NCBI RefSeq assembly: GCF_900115045.1
Contig: NZ_FOVC01000002.1
Coordinates: forward strand, 62,001 to 126,000
From: Izhakiella capsodis
GTDB lineage: Bacteria; Pseudomonadota; Gammaproteobacteria; Enterobacterales; Enterobacteriaceae
Direction of reading: 5' to 3'
DNA: 64,000 nucleotides
Under the pieces are notes generated by a model. That model searched no databases, had not been told where the DNA came from, and worked only from the letters and a program-made list of their open reading frames with translations. The position numbers and the translations under genes are program-made. This document shows positions 28,707 through 37,709 of this stretch, one piece after another. The first letter of the stretch is position 1, and each line of letters starts with the position of its first letter.

Positions 28707-29279
28707 TTATTTGATATAGGTAAATGCGGTGGTTACGTGCTTGACGCCGCTAACCTTGCTGGCAATTTCGGCCGCTGCCTGGCCCTCCTGATGCGTCACC
28801 AGGCCCATCAGGAATACCTCGCCGTTTTCAGTTGTCACCTTCAAATCTGTGACTTTGACCAGGTCGCTGGTTAGCAGCTGCGAGCGCACTTTCGTGGATA
28901 TCCAGATATCAGAGGACATGGTGCCCAGGGATGCATTCGGCCCCTGGCGAATTTCGTTATAAACTTCGGCTGCACCTTCAACGCCCATGGCGATCTGTTT
29001 CGCCCGGTTGGCAATGGTAAAATCCGGTGCCTGGCCGGTCAGCAGCACTTTGCCCTGATAGGCGGTAACGTCGATATGTGCATCATTTTTGATTTGCTTG
29101 TCCTTCGCCAGCGCATTATCAACGCGCAGCTCAAGCGTTCCATCGTCAACCTGCGTACCCATAGTGCGCGGGTCGGTTGCCGTTTTTGTGGCAAGCGCGG
29201 CGCTGCCGATCACCACGGCGGCACACCCCTGTAAAAGCAGTGCAGAGAGCACAATGGCAAAAACAGAGAAAGCCTTCAT
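28707..29279 (-). CDS. dolP: Outer-membrane lipoprotein DolP (YraP), dual BON domain
   Basis: 190-residue lipoprotein with lipobox LLQGC near residues 15-19. Two BON domains follow: first about 45-115 (LRVDNALAKDKQIKNDAHI, GKVLLTGQAPD), second about 125-190 (SDIWISTKVRSQLLTSD, GEVFLMGLVTHQEGQAAAEI). E. coli DolP binds anionic phospholipid at the division site and supports BamA activity and outer-membrane integrity. It follows diaA by ten bases, the same order as in E. coli. Confidence 0.96.
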   Translation of the reverse strand: MKAFSVFAIVLSALLLQGCAAVVIGSAALATKTATDPRTMGTQVDDGTLELRVDNALAKDKQIKNDAHIDVTAYQGKVLLTGQAPDFTIANRAKQIAMGVEGAAEVYNEIRQGPNASLGTMSSDIWISTKVRSQLLTSDLVKVTDLKVTTENGEVFLMGLVTHQEGQAAAEIASKVSGVKHVTTAFTYIK

Positions 29280-29289
29280 TTTAGCTCCT

Positions 29290-29880
29290 TTAAATATCCT
29301 GGTGGGGAAATAAGGTGTTATCTATTAAGTCACACAGGCAATTTACCGTTAGCATGTGCATCTCCTGAATGCGAGAGCTGCGGTGAGATGGAATGCGGAT
29401 TTCCACATCCTGTGGCCCCAACAGTCCGGCAAGTTCCCCACCATCGTGGCCAGTCAGTGCAATAATCGTCATATCGCGCGTTACGGCCGCCTCCACCGCC
29501 TTCACAATATCACGACTGTTGCCACGCGTTGAAATGGCGAGAAGAATGTCACCGGTGCTGCCCAGAGCACGTACTTGCTTGGCATATATTTCTTCATGCA
29601 GACGATCGCTGCTAATCGCCGTTAACACCACGTTATCTGCGCTGAGTGCGATGGCAGGCAGGCTCGGCCGCTCGGTCTCGAAGCGATTAATCATGCTGGC
29701 GGCAAAATGCTGAGCATTGGCACTGGACGTGCCGTTGCCACAGCTCAGAATCTTATTACCGTTGAGCAGCGCCTGTACCATTGCGGTAGCCGCGCGTGAA
29801 ATTGCGTCTGGCAGCGCTTCCGCTGCGGCGATTTGAGTTTGAATACTCTCAGTAAAACAGACTTTAATTCTTTCCAGCAC
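29290..29880 (-). CDS. diaA: DnaA initiator-associating protein DiaA
   Basis: 196-residue SIS-domain protein of the GmhA-like fold. As a tetramer it binds DnaA and promotes ordered assembly at oriC. GTG 29880 is chosen: it gives the E. coli-like start (V/M)LERIKVCFTESIQTQ and has AGGTGAG at a good distance; a longer ATG start at 29910 adds ten residues without homology. SIS motifs are SCGNGTSSANAQHFAASM (about 44-62) and ISTRGNSRDIVKAVEAA. It sits between yraN and dolP. Confidence 0.93.
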   Translation of the reverse strand: MLERIKVCFTESIQTQIAAAEALPDAISRAATAMVQALLNGNKILSCGNGTSSANAQHFAASMINRFETERPSLPAIALSADNVVLTAISSDRLHEEIYAKQVRALGSTGDILLAISTRGNSRDIVKAVEAAVTRDMTIIALTGHDGGELAGLLGPQDVEIRIPSHRSSRIQEMHMLTVNCLCDLIDNTLFPHQDI

Positions 29881-29909
29881 TTCACTCACCTGGGTTATCT
29901 GGCACGGCA

Positions 29910-30305
29910 TTATTCATCCGCGTAAAAAGCATTGCGTAGCCACTGGGTCTGGCTGCCGGTAACGGCAACAACATCAAACCGGCAGGGGGCGTTTTTAAAG
30001 CGAGCACCACTATCAGCCAGCCAGCATGCCGCAGCATGCTGCAGCTTACGCTGCTTGCTTCGGGTAACGCTGGCAGCGGCGCCACCAAAATAATCGTTAC
30101 GCCGATAGCGCACCTCAACAAATACCAGCGTATCCTCGTCACGCATAATCAGGTCCAGCTCGCCGCCGCGAAAGCGAACGTTAGCGGCAATAAATCGCAA
30201 GCCTGCTTGTTCCAGCCAGCGGCGTGCCTGCTGTTCACACTGCTGACCTCGCTGCTGACGACTCAGTTGACCGGAACGATTTTCCCCTGACGGTACTGAC
30301 TCCAC
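29910..30305 (-). CDS. yraN: UPF0102 endonuclease-like protein YraN
   Basis: 131-residue protein of the UPF0102 family with a restriction-endonuclease-like core. The catalytic-type residues sit in RFIAANVRFRGGELDLIMRDEDTLVFVEVRYRR (GGE-x-D, then EVR). The basic stretch TRSKQRKLQHAA and CRFDVVAVTG follow. Start ATG 30305 matches the E. coli length (131), and overlaps lpoA by 43 bases. Function is not known; a role in DNA processing is inferred from fold only. Confidence 0.93.
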   Translation of the reverse strand: MESVPSGENRSGQLSRQQRGQQCEQQARRWLEQAGLRFIAANVRFRGGELDLIMRDEDTLVFVEVRYRRNDYFGGAAASVTRSKQRKLQHAAACWLADSGARFKNAPCRFDVVAVTGSQTQWLRNAFYADE

Positions 30306-32413
30306 GTTAACTTCCTGTTAATCACGCAATCATTGTTAGCGCTCAGGACGCCAGTTTCGCCGTTGATCTGATAGCCTGGTATCTGACGCATCTCGGTGAA
30401 GTGGTTTGCTATTTTCCAAGCGTCAATTCCCATTGCATACAAACGTATCAGTGAGTAATCATTGTTAAAACTTTGCGCTGCCTGTGCCATCAGTCCCGGA
30501 TTTGATCCCGCCAGCAAGGGTGCATCACTAAACTGCAATCCGTCCATTTCAAAACGAAAATCTGTACCTTCTCCGGCCTGGTAACTGCGTGAGCTGGCGT
30601 ATATTGCGATGTTGCTACGGCTGCTGGTCCGCATTGCGATCATCGGCTTAATCAGTTGTATCTCGTTAGGCGTCGCCACAACATAAACTGAGTCCGGGTT
30701 TCCGTCGGCACTTTCTGCTGCTTGTGATGTAGCTGATGGCGGGGCCGGAATCGTTACGCCGGCGATGCTTATCTGCTGCGGTTCCTGCTGACTGGTTATA
30801 ACCGGTGTTCCACTAAGGCTAATGCCAACACCGCTATTAATACCCTGTTTTAGCTGGGCAATAGAGCCAAAACGCTGCTGCAGAACGGTTGATCCGCCAA
30901 GCTTTTGCCACTCTTCAGCGAAGGCTGTACTTACGCGGTCTCCGAGCGCGCTGCGGGGTAGCAACAGTAGAGGATGGCGTTTACCCTGCATCCACATATG
31001 ATGAGCGGCATCACGCGCTTCGTCTTCAGGAGAAAGTGCAAAGTAGCAAATATTCGGACGGTTCTGTACCTTCTGCGGTTCGTTCAGCGCCAGTATGTTT
31101 ATCGCAGTTGGTATATTCGCCAGCTTTTCCACATTGTCTTTCAACAACGGACCAACGATTAGCGTCGCGCCATCCAGCTGCGCTTTAGCGATCACCTGTG
31201 CGATTGGCTGATTGCTGGTGTCATAAACCTGAACCTGGGTGGCAGAAGACGACGGTGTGGAATCCGTGATCTGCGGTAAGGCTGGCTTACTAACGGCAGC
31301 TGGCGGGGGAGGATCTCCGTTGTCAGGCTGGAAAGCGGCGTTGCTGGGCGCCATTATCGGGTTATTTTCGCTACCTACCGGCGTCTGAACGACAGGCTGC
31401 GCCGCGTTTTGCGAAGAAGCCGCTACTTGACCCTGGCTGGCTGGCTGAGCCACACCTTGGCTAACTGCCGGCTGAGCCTGAACCGGTTGTTGCGGTTCGG
31501 CATTACCGGTCACGAATGCCTGTGGCGCGGGGCTTTGTACGCTCAGTGTGCCGTTACGGGCTTCATCAAAACCTTTTTGAATGGCGTTAGCAAAAATCTG
31601 CGCCTGGCCGCTCAGCGGCAGCAGCAGGGCAATTTTAGCGGTGGAAGCCTGTGTAAAATCCTGTGTGCCAGCACCGAGTGCTGTTGGCAGCATTTTAGCC
31701 GCAGGATTGTCCGGATAGCGGATCTGCCAGTTACTTACGGCGGTCTTCAACAAATCCCGAGAGTTCTGATTAGCCCTGTAGGTATCAAGCAGATCCAGCC
31801 AACCCTGCAATACGTTATCATTGGCGTTAATGACCACGTTATCGCGCTGCTGCTTGCTCAGTCCCGTTAGCGCCTGCCAGGTCGCATCAATATTTTTTTG
31901 CTGATCCTGTGTGTTAGTCATCAGCGGCTGCTGAGCGATATAGGCGCGAATTAAATCCAGGGAAGGGAAATTATGCTGGGCGCTAATCACCAGTTGGTAG
32001 TAGCGCGCGAGCTGGTCTTTCGACAGCCGATCTCTATCGATTTGTTTGAGCAGCATATTGGCGCCAGATGTATCTTTCGTCAGTACGCAATACTGTACGC
32101 CGAGCAGGATAATTTCCTGCCGCTGGTCTGCATCTGGATTATGGGGCAGCGTTTCCAGTATCTGCTTGGCATGCGCTGTTTTACCCTCGTTGAGCAACGC
32201 CCGAATTGCGAGTAATTGCCAGCTAAGCTTGCTATTATTCCCGCTTTGCCGCATCTGCTGCAGATAGTAATCAGCAGTTCCGGTTGCAGGGTTCTTGATG
32301 TCTGCCCTGTTTCCTGTCGGACTCTGGCCTGAACACCCGGCCAAAAGGAGTGCGGCAAGAAAAAGCGGAACGGTGCGTCCTGCTTTATTACGAATGACTG
32401 TTGAAGGAAGCAT
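30263..32413 (-). CDS. lpoA: Outer-membrane lipoprotein LpoA, activator of PBP1A
   Basis: 716-residue lipoprotein that reaches through the peptidoglycan to activate the synthase PBP1A. ATG 32413 gives MLPSTVIRNKAGRTV and the lipobox LLLAGC; longer in-frame starts lack a signal peptide. The N-terminal TPR-like domain covers about 30-250. A low-complexity linker rich in glutamine, alanine and proline (about 275-395) is longer and more repetitive than expected. The C-terminal domain resembles a periplasmic binding protein (STKIALLLPLSGQAQIFANA is split by the linker; later ATLIVGPLLKDNV and DGLQFSDAPLLAG). Divergent from rsmI. Confidence 0.94.
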   Translation of the reverse strand: MLPSTVIRNKAGRTVPLFLAALLLAGCSGQSPTGNRADIKNPATGTADYYLQQMRQSGNNSKLSWQLLAIRALLNEGKTAHAKQILETLPHNPDADQRQEIILLGVQYCVLTKDTSGANMLLKQIDRDRLSKDQLARYYQLVISAQHNFPSLDLIRAYIAQQPLMTNTQDQQKNIDATWQALTGLSKQQRDNVVINANDNVLQGWLDLLDTYRANQNSRDLLKTAVSNWQIRYPDNPAAKMLPTALGAGTQDFTQASTAKIALLLPLSGQAQIFANAIQKGFDEARNGTLSVQSPAPQAFVTGNAEPQQPVQAQPAVSQGVAQPASQGQVAASSQNAAQPVVQTPVGSENNPIMAPSNAAFQPDNGDPPPPAAVSKPALPQITDSTPSSSATQVQVYDTSNQPIAQVIAKAQLDGATLIVGPLLKDNVEKLANIPTAINILALNEPQKVQNRPNICYFALSPEDEARDAAHHMWMQGKRHPLLLLPRSALGDRVSTAFAEEWQKLGGSTVLQQRFGSIAQLKQGINSGVGISLSGTPVITSQQEPQQISIAGVTIPAPPSATSQAAESADGNPDSVYVVATPNEIQLIKPMIAMRTSSRSNIAIYASSRSYQAGEGTDFRFEMDGLQFSDAPLLAGSNPGLMAQAAQSFNNDYSLIRLYAMGIDAWKIANHFTEMRQIPGYQINGETGVLSANNDCVINRKLTWSQYRQGKIVPVN

Positions 32414-32475
32414 ACTGTATCCAGTGATGTTTTTTTCAAGATGCTCAATATTAAAACGGCAATACGGATCAAACA

Positions 32476-33339
32476 ATGAAACAACACGATCGAGCAGAGA
32501 TTTCTGCCAGCACGCTCTATATCGTTCCAACGCCCATTGGTAACCTGGGCGACATAACTCAGCGTGCGTTGACGGTGCTGGAGCAGGTTGATCTTATTGC
32601 AGCGGAAGATACACGTCATACCGGACTGTTGCTACAACATTTCGCCATCAATGCGCGCTTGTTCGCATTGCATGATCATAACGAACAGCAAAAAGCAGAA
32701 GTGCTGCTGGCGAAATTACAGGAAGGCCAGAGCCTTGCGCTGGTTTCTGATGCCGGCACGCCCTTAATCAACGATCCGGGTTACCATCTGGTGCGACGCT
32801 GCCGCGAAGCGGGTATCAACGTCGTACCCTTACCTGGCCCTTGCGCGGCTATTACAGCATTAAGCGCCGCCGGGCTACCGTCCGATCGATTCTGTTACGA
32901 AGGATTTCTGCCTGCTAAAAGTAAAGGTCGCAAAGATACGTTACGCGCACTGGCGCAGGAACCGCGCACGCTGATTTTTTATGAATCCACCCACCGTTTA
33001 CTGGAAACGCTGCAGGACATGGTGGGGGAGCTGGGGGCGGGGCGCTACGTAGTGCTGGCTCGTGAAATCACCAAAACCTGGGAATCGATTCATGGTGCGC
33101 CGGTTGGTGAGCTGCTTGTCTGGGTTCAGGATGATGAAAACCGGCGTAAAGGTGAAATGGTGCTGATTGTTGAAGGCTATCAGTCCGATGAACAGGCGCT
33201 GTCGGTGGAGGCGCTGCGCACTCTGGCGTTGTTACAGGCGGAGCTGCCGTTAAAAAAAGCGGCGGCGTTGACTGCGGAAATTCATGGGGTTAAGAAAAAT
33301 GCCCTGTATAAGTTTGCACTGGCACAGCAAGAAGAGTGA
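32476..33339 (+). CDS. rsmI: 16S rRNA 2'-O-ribose C1402 methyltransferase
   Basis: 287-residue SAM-dependent methyltransferase of the tetrapyrrole-methylase fold. It modifies C1402 in the decoding centre of 16S rRNA together with RsmH. Family marks are LYIVPTPIGNLGDITQRAL, AAEDTRHTGLLLQHF, LVSDAGTPLINDPGYHLV and LPGPCAAITALSAAGLPSD. Divergent from lpoA across 62 bases, as in E. coli. The stop codon at 33337-33339 lies inside the putative -35 box of the RNase P RNA gene. Confidence 0.97.
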   Translation: MKQHDRAEISASTLYIVPTPIGNLGDITQRALTVLEQVDLIAAEDTRHTGLLLQHFAINARLFALHDHNEQQKAEVLLAKLQEGQSLALVSDAGTPLINDPGYHLVRRCREAGINVVPLPGPCAAITALSAAGLPSDRFCYEGFLPAKSKGRKDTLRALAQEPRTLIFYESTHRLLETLQDMVGELGAGRYVVLAREITKTWESIHGAPVGELLVWVQDDENRRKGEMVLIVEGYQSDEQALSVEALRTLALLQAELPLKKAAALTAEIHGVKKNALYKFALAQQEE

Positions 33340-33364
33340 CAAAGCGGCTGAAATCCCCTATTAT
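33336..33364 (+). promoter_or_regulatory. Sigma-70 promoter of rnpB
   Basis: GTGACA (33336-33341), a 17-base spacer, and TATTAT (33359-33364), ending eight bases before the first RNA base. The discriminator CTCGCGCC is GC-rich, as at stringently controlled stable-RNA promoters; the E. coli rnpB promoter has a similar GC box. The -35 element overlaps the rsmI stop codon. Confidence 0.75.
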
Positions 33365-33372
33365 CTCGCGCC

Positions 33373-33736
<364 letters not shown>

Positions 33737-33741
33737 ACATT

Positions 33742-33774
33742 AAAACGCCCGCAGAAAGATCCTGCGGGCGTTTT
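33742..33774 (+). terminator. Rho-independent terminator of rnpB
   Basis: Perfect stem AAAACGCCCGCAG/CTGCGGGCGTTTT with a 7-base loop; the T-run is part of the stem end. It lies six bases after the RNA 3' end. Confidence 0.93.
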
Positions 33775-34028
33775 GCATTATTGAGTGTTGTTAAGCCACT
33801 CCTGCCGATGGCTTAAACCCAAAATGCAGATGAGAAGGAAAGCATTTTTCAGCGTAGCAATGCGAGTTCCTCCCTATCTGAGCCTCTTACAGAACGCCAC
33901 CTCAGCTGGGGCAATGATCGGTATCGGCACGCGGTCTGATGCGGTTATACCGCTATCATCGCCCATCCTTTTCACAGCGATCGATCCTGGTTGTGTTACA
34001 CAAAGCATGCCGATAAACCTCCTGCTTT

Positions 34029-34769
34029 TTAAAAAGTCCAGGTTACGCCGGAGGAGAGTACCCAGTAATAGCTTTGGTCAGTCATCGGGCTGTCGCGCAG
34101 CGCGCCGGTAAGGAACGTCAACTTTGGTTGAAGAACAATGTGAAGTGGTTTTATAGGATGCCAGTCAAATGCTATTGCCAGCCACGGGGTCACCCCCTGA
34201 TGGCTCCAGACAGCCAGGCCACTGCGTGTGGATTCCTGTCCGGTAACGCCGTAATAATAGCTCGCTTGCTGTTTATTGAGCCAGTCAACGCCAACCTGCG
34301 GGTAGATATCAACCTGGTCAGAAGATACCTGTCCAAGCCAGCTTACCGTTGCTAGTAGCCCCCGGCTTTCATTCAGCGTGTCAGCGGAAATCTCGCTGTT
34401 GAAAGCACCAACAGGGGTGATTTTTTGGTAGCTTAATCCTCCCATCATCGTACTGTGGCGTGAACGCAGCTGACGTAGTGCCTTATCGGATGATTTACCC
34501 GGATCAAATTCATTATCAAGATACCACCAGCGGGCTTTTAGCTGGTTAGTATCATTATTGATGAGATAAACGCCAGCCTCAGTACCATCAATATAAACAT
34601 AGGAATTATCGTAGCCAATATAGGGCAGTGCTGAGTATTGGGTGTCATACTGGCGGTAAGGCGTAAAGTTTGCTTCGCCCTGTAACCCAAGCGTAATTCC
34701 GGTAGCCATTGCCAAAGAATTATGACAAAGCAAGAGGTAACAGAGTATATTTTTGAATAGTGATGGCAT
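34029..34769 (-). CDS. MipA/OmpV-family outer-membrane protein
   Basis: 246-residue protein with signal peptide MPSLFKNILCYLLLCHNSLAMA and a beta-barrel-like mature part with alternating aromatic residues, ending in the outer-membrane signature phenylalanine (SSGVTWTF). Family marks are TPYRQYDTQYSALPYIGYDN near the start and a SRGLLATVSWLGQV strand. MipA bridges MltA and PBP1B in E. coli, while other OmpV proteins act as porins or adhesins, so the role is open. ATG 34769 is preferred to 34808 because it gives a clean signal peptide. Confidence 0.8.
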   Translation of the reverse strand: MPSLFKNILCYLLLCHNSLAMATGITLGLQGEANFTPYRQYDTQYSALPYIGYDNSYVYIDGTEAGVYLINNDTNQLKARWWYLDNEFDPGKSSDKALRQLRSRHSTMMGGLSYQKITPVGAFNSEISADTLNESRGLLATVSWLGQVSSDQVDIYPQVGVDWLNKQQASYYYGVTGQESTRSGLAVWSHQGVTPWLAIAFDWHPIKPLHIVLQPKLTFLTGALRDSPMTDQSYYWVLSSGVTWTF

Positions 34770-34847
34770 GATAATTATTATTCCCGATTTTTCAGCAGAC
34801 CCTGGCATTGGCAGCCAGGCTACTGTTGTCTGTAAAGGGTTATAAAC

Positions 34848-35041
34848 GTGATTGATAAAAAAATATTTTTTCCGTTATTGTCTCCGTTGCCATTTCGGAT
34901 CTGGCATATGTCTTGAGCACACCGCTGATTGTAACTCAATTGCAGGAGCGCGAAGATAGCGAAAGATATATCGGACTCAATGCTGCAATGCAAGCAATTG
35001 GTGTTTTCGCCGTGGTGCTTTTATTGCCGCGCTATGAGTGA
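34848..35041 (+). pseudogene. Remnant of an MFS transporter gene, N-terminal part
   Basis: Only the first 60 or so codons can be traced. From GTG 34848 the reading is VIDKK; a shift in a run of seven A (34857-34863) gives NIFSVIVSVAISDLAYVLST, then PLIVTQLQEREDSERYIGLN and AAMQAIGVFAVVLLLPRYE, then a stop at 35039. The pattern of a first membrane helix, a PLI-TQL turn, an IGLNAAMQAIG helix and LPR is typical of the N-terminus of drug/sugar MFS permeases. Eight A would restore the frame. The gene is dead: the other ten helices are missing. Confidence 0.7.
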
Positions 35042-35464
35042 TAACTGAGGTGGCTCTGGAGCTTATTATGTTACAGGGGATAGCATGAAAAACTATTTTA
35101 ACCAGTAGCTATCACGCTTTCGGAAAGTCATACTGCGGTTATTGTCAGTGACTGCGGCAATGGGATTTGAGGTAGCATTACTGCACTTTCTGTCGCTTTG
35201 TGCCCGTCTCACGGCGGGTGTGAATGCAGTCCGATTATATTGATTTCAGTTCTGATGCCAGGTGGTTTCGCTTAGTCGGTCAACCAGTACGGTTTGCCGC
35301 TGCGGGTAGTGATATTTTGTGGCGGTTGCTGGCAGCCAGTAAACAACATGCCATTCGAGGTCCGGTGTAATCAGGTGTTATTTTCACGACGCCAGTCAGG
35401 CAGATTGCTGTCTGACTGACCTGGCGATTGCCGACTCTTTCAGGGATGCAGATTTTTAGTGCTT
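35042..35464. other. Decayed DNA between the MFS remnant and yfdX
   Basis: About 420 bases. A short open stretch at about 35115-35240 reads as a hydrophobic peptide (ILRLLSVTAAMGFEVALLHF) and could be another piece of the lost transporter, but identity is not clear. A hairpin CAGTCAGGCAGATTG / CTGTCTGACTG region near 35390-35420 lies just past the yfdX stop and may be its terminator. No intact gene. Confidence 0.4.
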
Positions 35465-36042
35465 TCATTTTTGAATGATGACACTGTCTTCTGCGTCTTT
35501 GAGCGCGATATTGGCCTCGTAATATTTATTTTGTTTTAGCAGTGTAATGGCTTTGGTGACGTCCTGCCTGGCTTTTTCCAACGGCATAAACACCTGGGTA
35601 TCGGTGGTATCAATACCCGCCAGATGGAGTTCATCATTAGCGCGTGCGATCGCTGCTTTTTTCTCTGGCGTTATGGTGAGATTTTCGCTTCGAGAGATCG
35701 ATGAGTTAATTAACACATATCTATCGCCGTTGTTGGGAAATTTTTTACTGGTATGGACGTATTTTCCCCAGTCAGTTTTTTGTCATTTAGTAAAGTATTA
35801 GCCTGCATGGTGTCCTTCAACGCGTCCTGTGGATGACCATTAAACAACGACAGCCTTGCATAATGTATATCATACATCGCTTTCAGGCCTTCGACGGCGA
35901 TGTGGCCACTGTTCTTCATATGTGAATGATAGGCCGTGCTGCTGCCACTTTCACCTGCTTTATTTTCTGTGGCATTGGCGTTAGTCATAAATGCCACAGT
36001 CGCCAACGCTAACAGAGAAAGTCCAATGAAGCTTTTTTTCAT
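35465..36042 (-). pseudogene. yfdX: YfdX-family periplasmic stress protein, frameshifted
   Basis: Two overlapping frames form one YfdX protein. Frame one (36042 to 35710) has a signal peptide MKKSFIGLSLLALATVAFMTNANA, then HIAVEGLKAMYDIHYARLSL and FNGHPQDALKDTMQANTLL. Frame two (from about 35735 to 35465) continues GDRYVLINSSISRSENLTIT, PEKKAAIARANDELHLAGID and QNKYYEANIALKDAEDSVII. The switch is at a minus-strand A6TTT (35741-35749 region); seven A would give VKKFPNNGDRYVLINSS. In the zero frame the site reads A-AAA-AAT, which also fits a -1 slippery heptamer. YfdX proteins occur in acid-resistance and heat-resistance loci. Dead gene, programmed frameshift and sequencing error all remain possible. 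Confidence 0.82.
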
Positions 36043-36371
36043 AACCGTATCTCCGTGTTGATTATTTATTTAATCTGCTCTGATAAATGTGGGTGTTTCA
36101 AAATAAATCACAGGGTAGTAACGAATATAACAACCAATGGTGCATTGATGAATCTGCCATATATTTTCTTTTGTAATTCTGAATAATAAGTTAAAAAATA
36201 ACGAGGATAAATCGTAGTGTTTGTAATTAAATAAGCTTAGTTTAGACCAATGAAATAACTTGAGTGAGTATGCTATACGGTGGAATATCAATTAATAATA
36301 TCCAGGCTATTAGTTGCATTTTGATAAAGAACTGCTGGTGAAGAGAATAATACCGGACAAGTTGCCCGGCT
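36043..36371. other. AT-rich intergenic region upstream of yfdX
   Basis: 329 strongly AT-rich bases between the HdeD-like gene and yfdX, both on the minus strand. It probably holds the yfdX promoter. A short open frame at 36070-36291 has no visible family or good ribosome site and is not called. Confidence 0.5.
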
Positions 36372-37679
36372 TTATTTTTTTCTGGTTAATGACCAGGGTA
36401 AACGGTGATACCAGGGGCGGGGCCGTGGCTGGGGATGGACCAGGGCATGAAGCGCCCGGCTGTAATCCATTACCAGGCCGGGAGTCCATGCCATCGTCTG
36501 CGCGCGTTTGCGTACTTGGGCAGCAATCCACAGCTCTGGCACCAGCAGGATTTTAAGCAGATGACCAAACCCTTTATTTTTTGACAGCACGCCATCCAGT
36601 GCGGCTTCAAGAGCATAGGCAACGCTACTTGAGCAGTTTCGATAGGTCAGATTATAGGTTTCGCGTTGACGATAAGACGCCCAAAAAGTATTTAATTTCT
36701 CCATGCTGAAATTTTTAAATATTATTTTACGAACGGAATCGCACCACTCACTCGATTCGGTCGCATAGTCGGGAAGAAAACGTCCGACCACATCATTCTC
36801 ATGGGTTGCTTTCAGCGTACGGAGAAATTCTGAGGGCGACCGGTCAATATCTTCGGCAGGATAAAGACTAATGTATAAATGACCGGGAACTTCGAGTGCC
36901 GTATGGCCGGTTGATATCACACCGTTTTCATCAACTGCAGCAATGTAGCGGTTGATTATTGGTCGTGAGATAGGCCGTGCTTCCGCCGACTCCTCCGGGG
37001 TCCAGATGTGTACGACCAATGATGCCGTCCCGGACGCGGTGTCAACGGGCTTTACGATTAGTTTAGCATCTTGCTTCAGCGGTACGCTGCTTAGCAGAAC
37101 ATCACCTGGCTGTATCAGCTGGAAAATAGAAGTGCCAGTTTTCATGCGCATCGCTTTCCGGGCAATGCCTATGCAGCTCAGTCCACTGCTAATCATCTGA
37201 AAACCAATGAATAATGAAACGCTGTTAGTGTGATGAAGTAATAAAAAAAATGAAAAAATAATCAGCATCAGCCCGTAAGCCAGGGTCAGTTTCCAGCGGG
37301 GGAAGCGCACGATAAAAGAGGAAAAACTGGTAAAGAAGCCAATGATAAAGAAGGTAAAGCCAAAGATCACCGTCAGTAGAACATTACTGTACTTCTGATT
37401 GACCAGGATAATTAACGCGACAAACAGGAAGATGCCGCCTTTAAAAAACAGGATACTCTTTTGGGCGCCAACACCACTTGAAGCAACGCTGAGGGTGATT
37501 ACACTTTCCAGCATCAGAATAAAACCAAAAATCTTCAAAGGAAAATATGAGTGCTGATCAAGGCCATCAATAAAAATCAGTGAGCCAGCCAAGAACCATA
37601 AGCCGCCAGCGATCGCGAGGTACCGGGCGTTTTTCTTAATATAGGTGGTGCCGAGTAACAGCATTGCTATCTGTATCAC
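36372..37679 (-). CDS. HdeD-like membrane protein fused to a predicted cysteine hydrolase
   Basis: 435-residue protein. Residues 1-175 form about six to seven membrane helices in short hairpins, the layout of HdeD/DUF308 acid-resistance proteins. Residues 185-380 are soluble and look like a permuted papain-like (NlpC/P60-type) hydrolase. H259 lies in STGHTALEVPGHLYISLYP, and after a helical insert C349 lies in YNLTYRNCSSSVAYALEAAL. The His-before-Cys order and the NCSS-VA-ALEA helix are the marks of that fold. The C-terminal tail is basic and proline-rich (PQPRPRPWYHRLPW). Substrate unknown; peptide, amide or acyl bonds are possible. A 30-base gap separates it from the upstream MASE1 gene, so they are probably co-transcribed; yfdX follows 330 bases downstream. 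Domain calls are by eye. Confidence 0.65.
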   Translation of the reverse strand: MIQIAMLLLGTTYIKKNARYLAIAGGLWFLAGSLIFIDGLDQHSYFPLKIFGFILMLESVITLSVASSGVGAQKSILFFKGGIFLFVALIILVNQKYSNVLLTVIFGFTFFIIGFFTSFSSFIVRFPRWKLTLAYGLMLIIFSFFLLLHHTNSVSLFIGFQMISSGLSCIGIARKAMRMKTGTSIFQLIQPGDVLLSSVPLKQDAKLIVKPVDTASGTASLVVHIWTPEESAEARPISRPIINRYIAAVDENGVISTGHTALEVPGHLYISLYPAEDIDRSPSEFLRTLKATHENDVVGRFLPDYATESSEWCDSVRKIIFKNFSMEKLNTFWASYRQRETYNLTYRNCSSSVAYALEAALDGVLSKNKGFGHLLKILLVPELWIAAQVRKRAQTMAWTPGLVMDYSRALHALVHPQPRPRPWYHRLPWSLTRKK

Positions 37680-37709
37680 TGTATCCCTTCCTTAAATCAG
37701 ACTGACCAT

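Noticed and set aside
36070..36291. 73-codon frame upstream of yfdX
   Set aside because: AT-rich chance frame without ribosome site or family.
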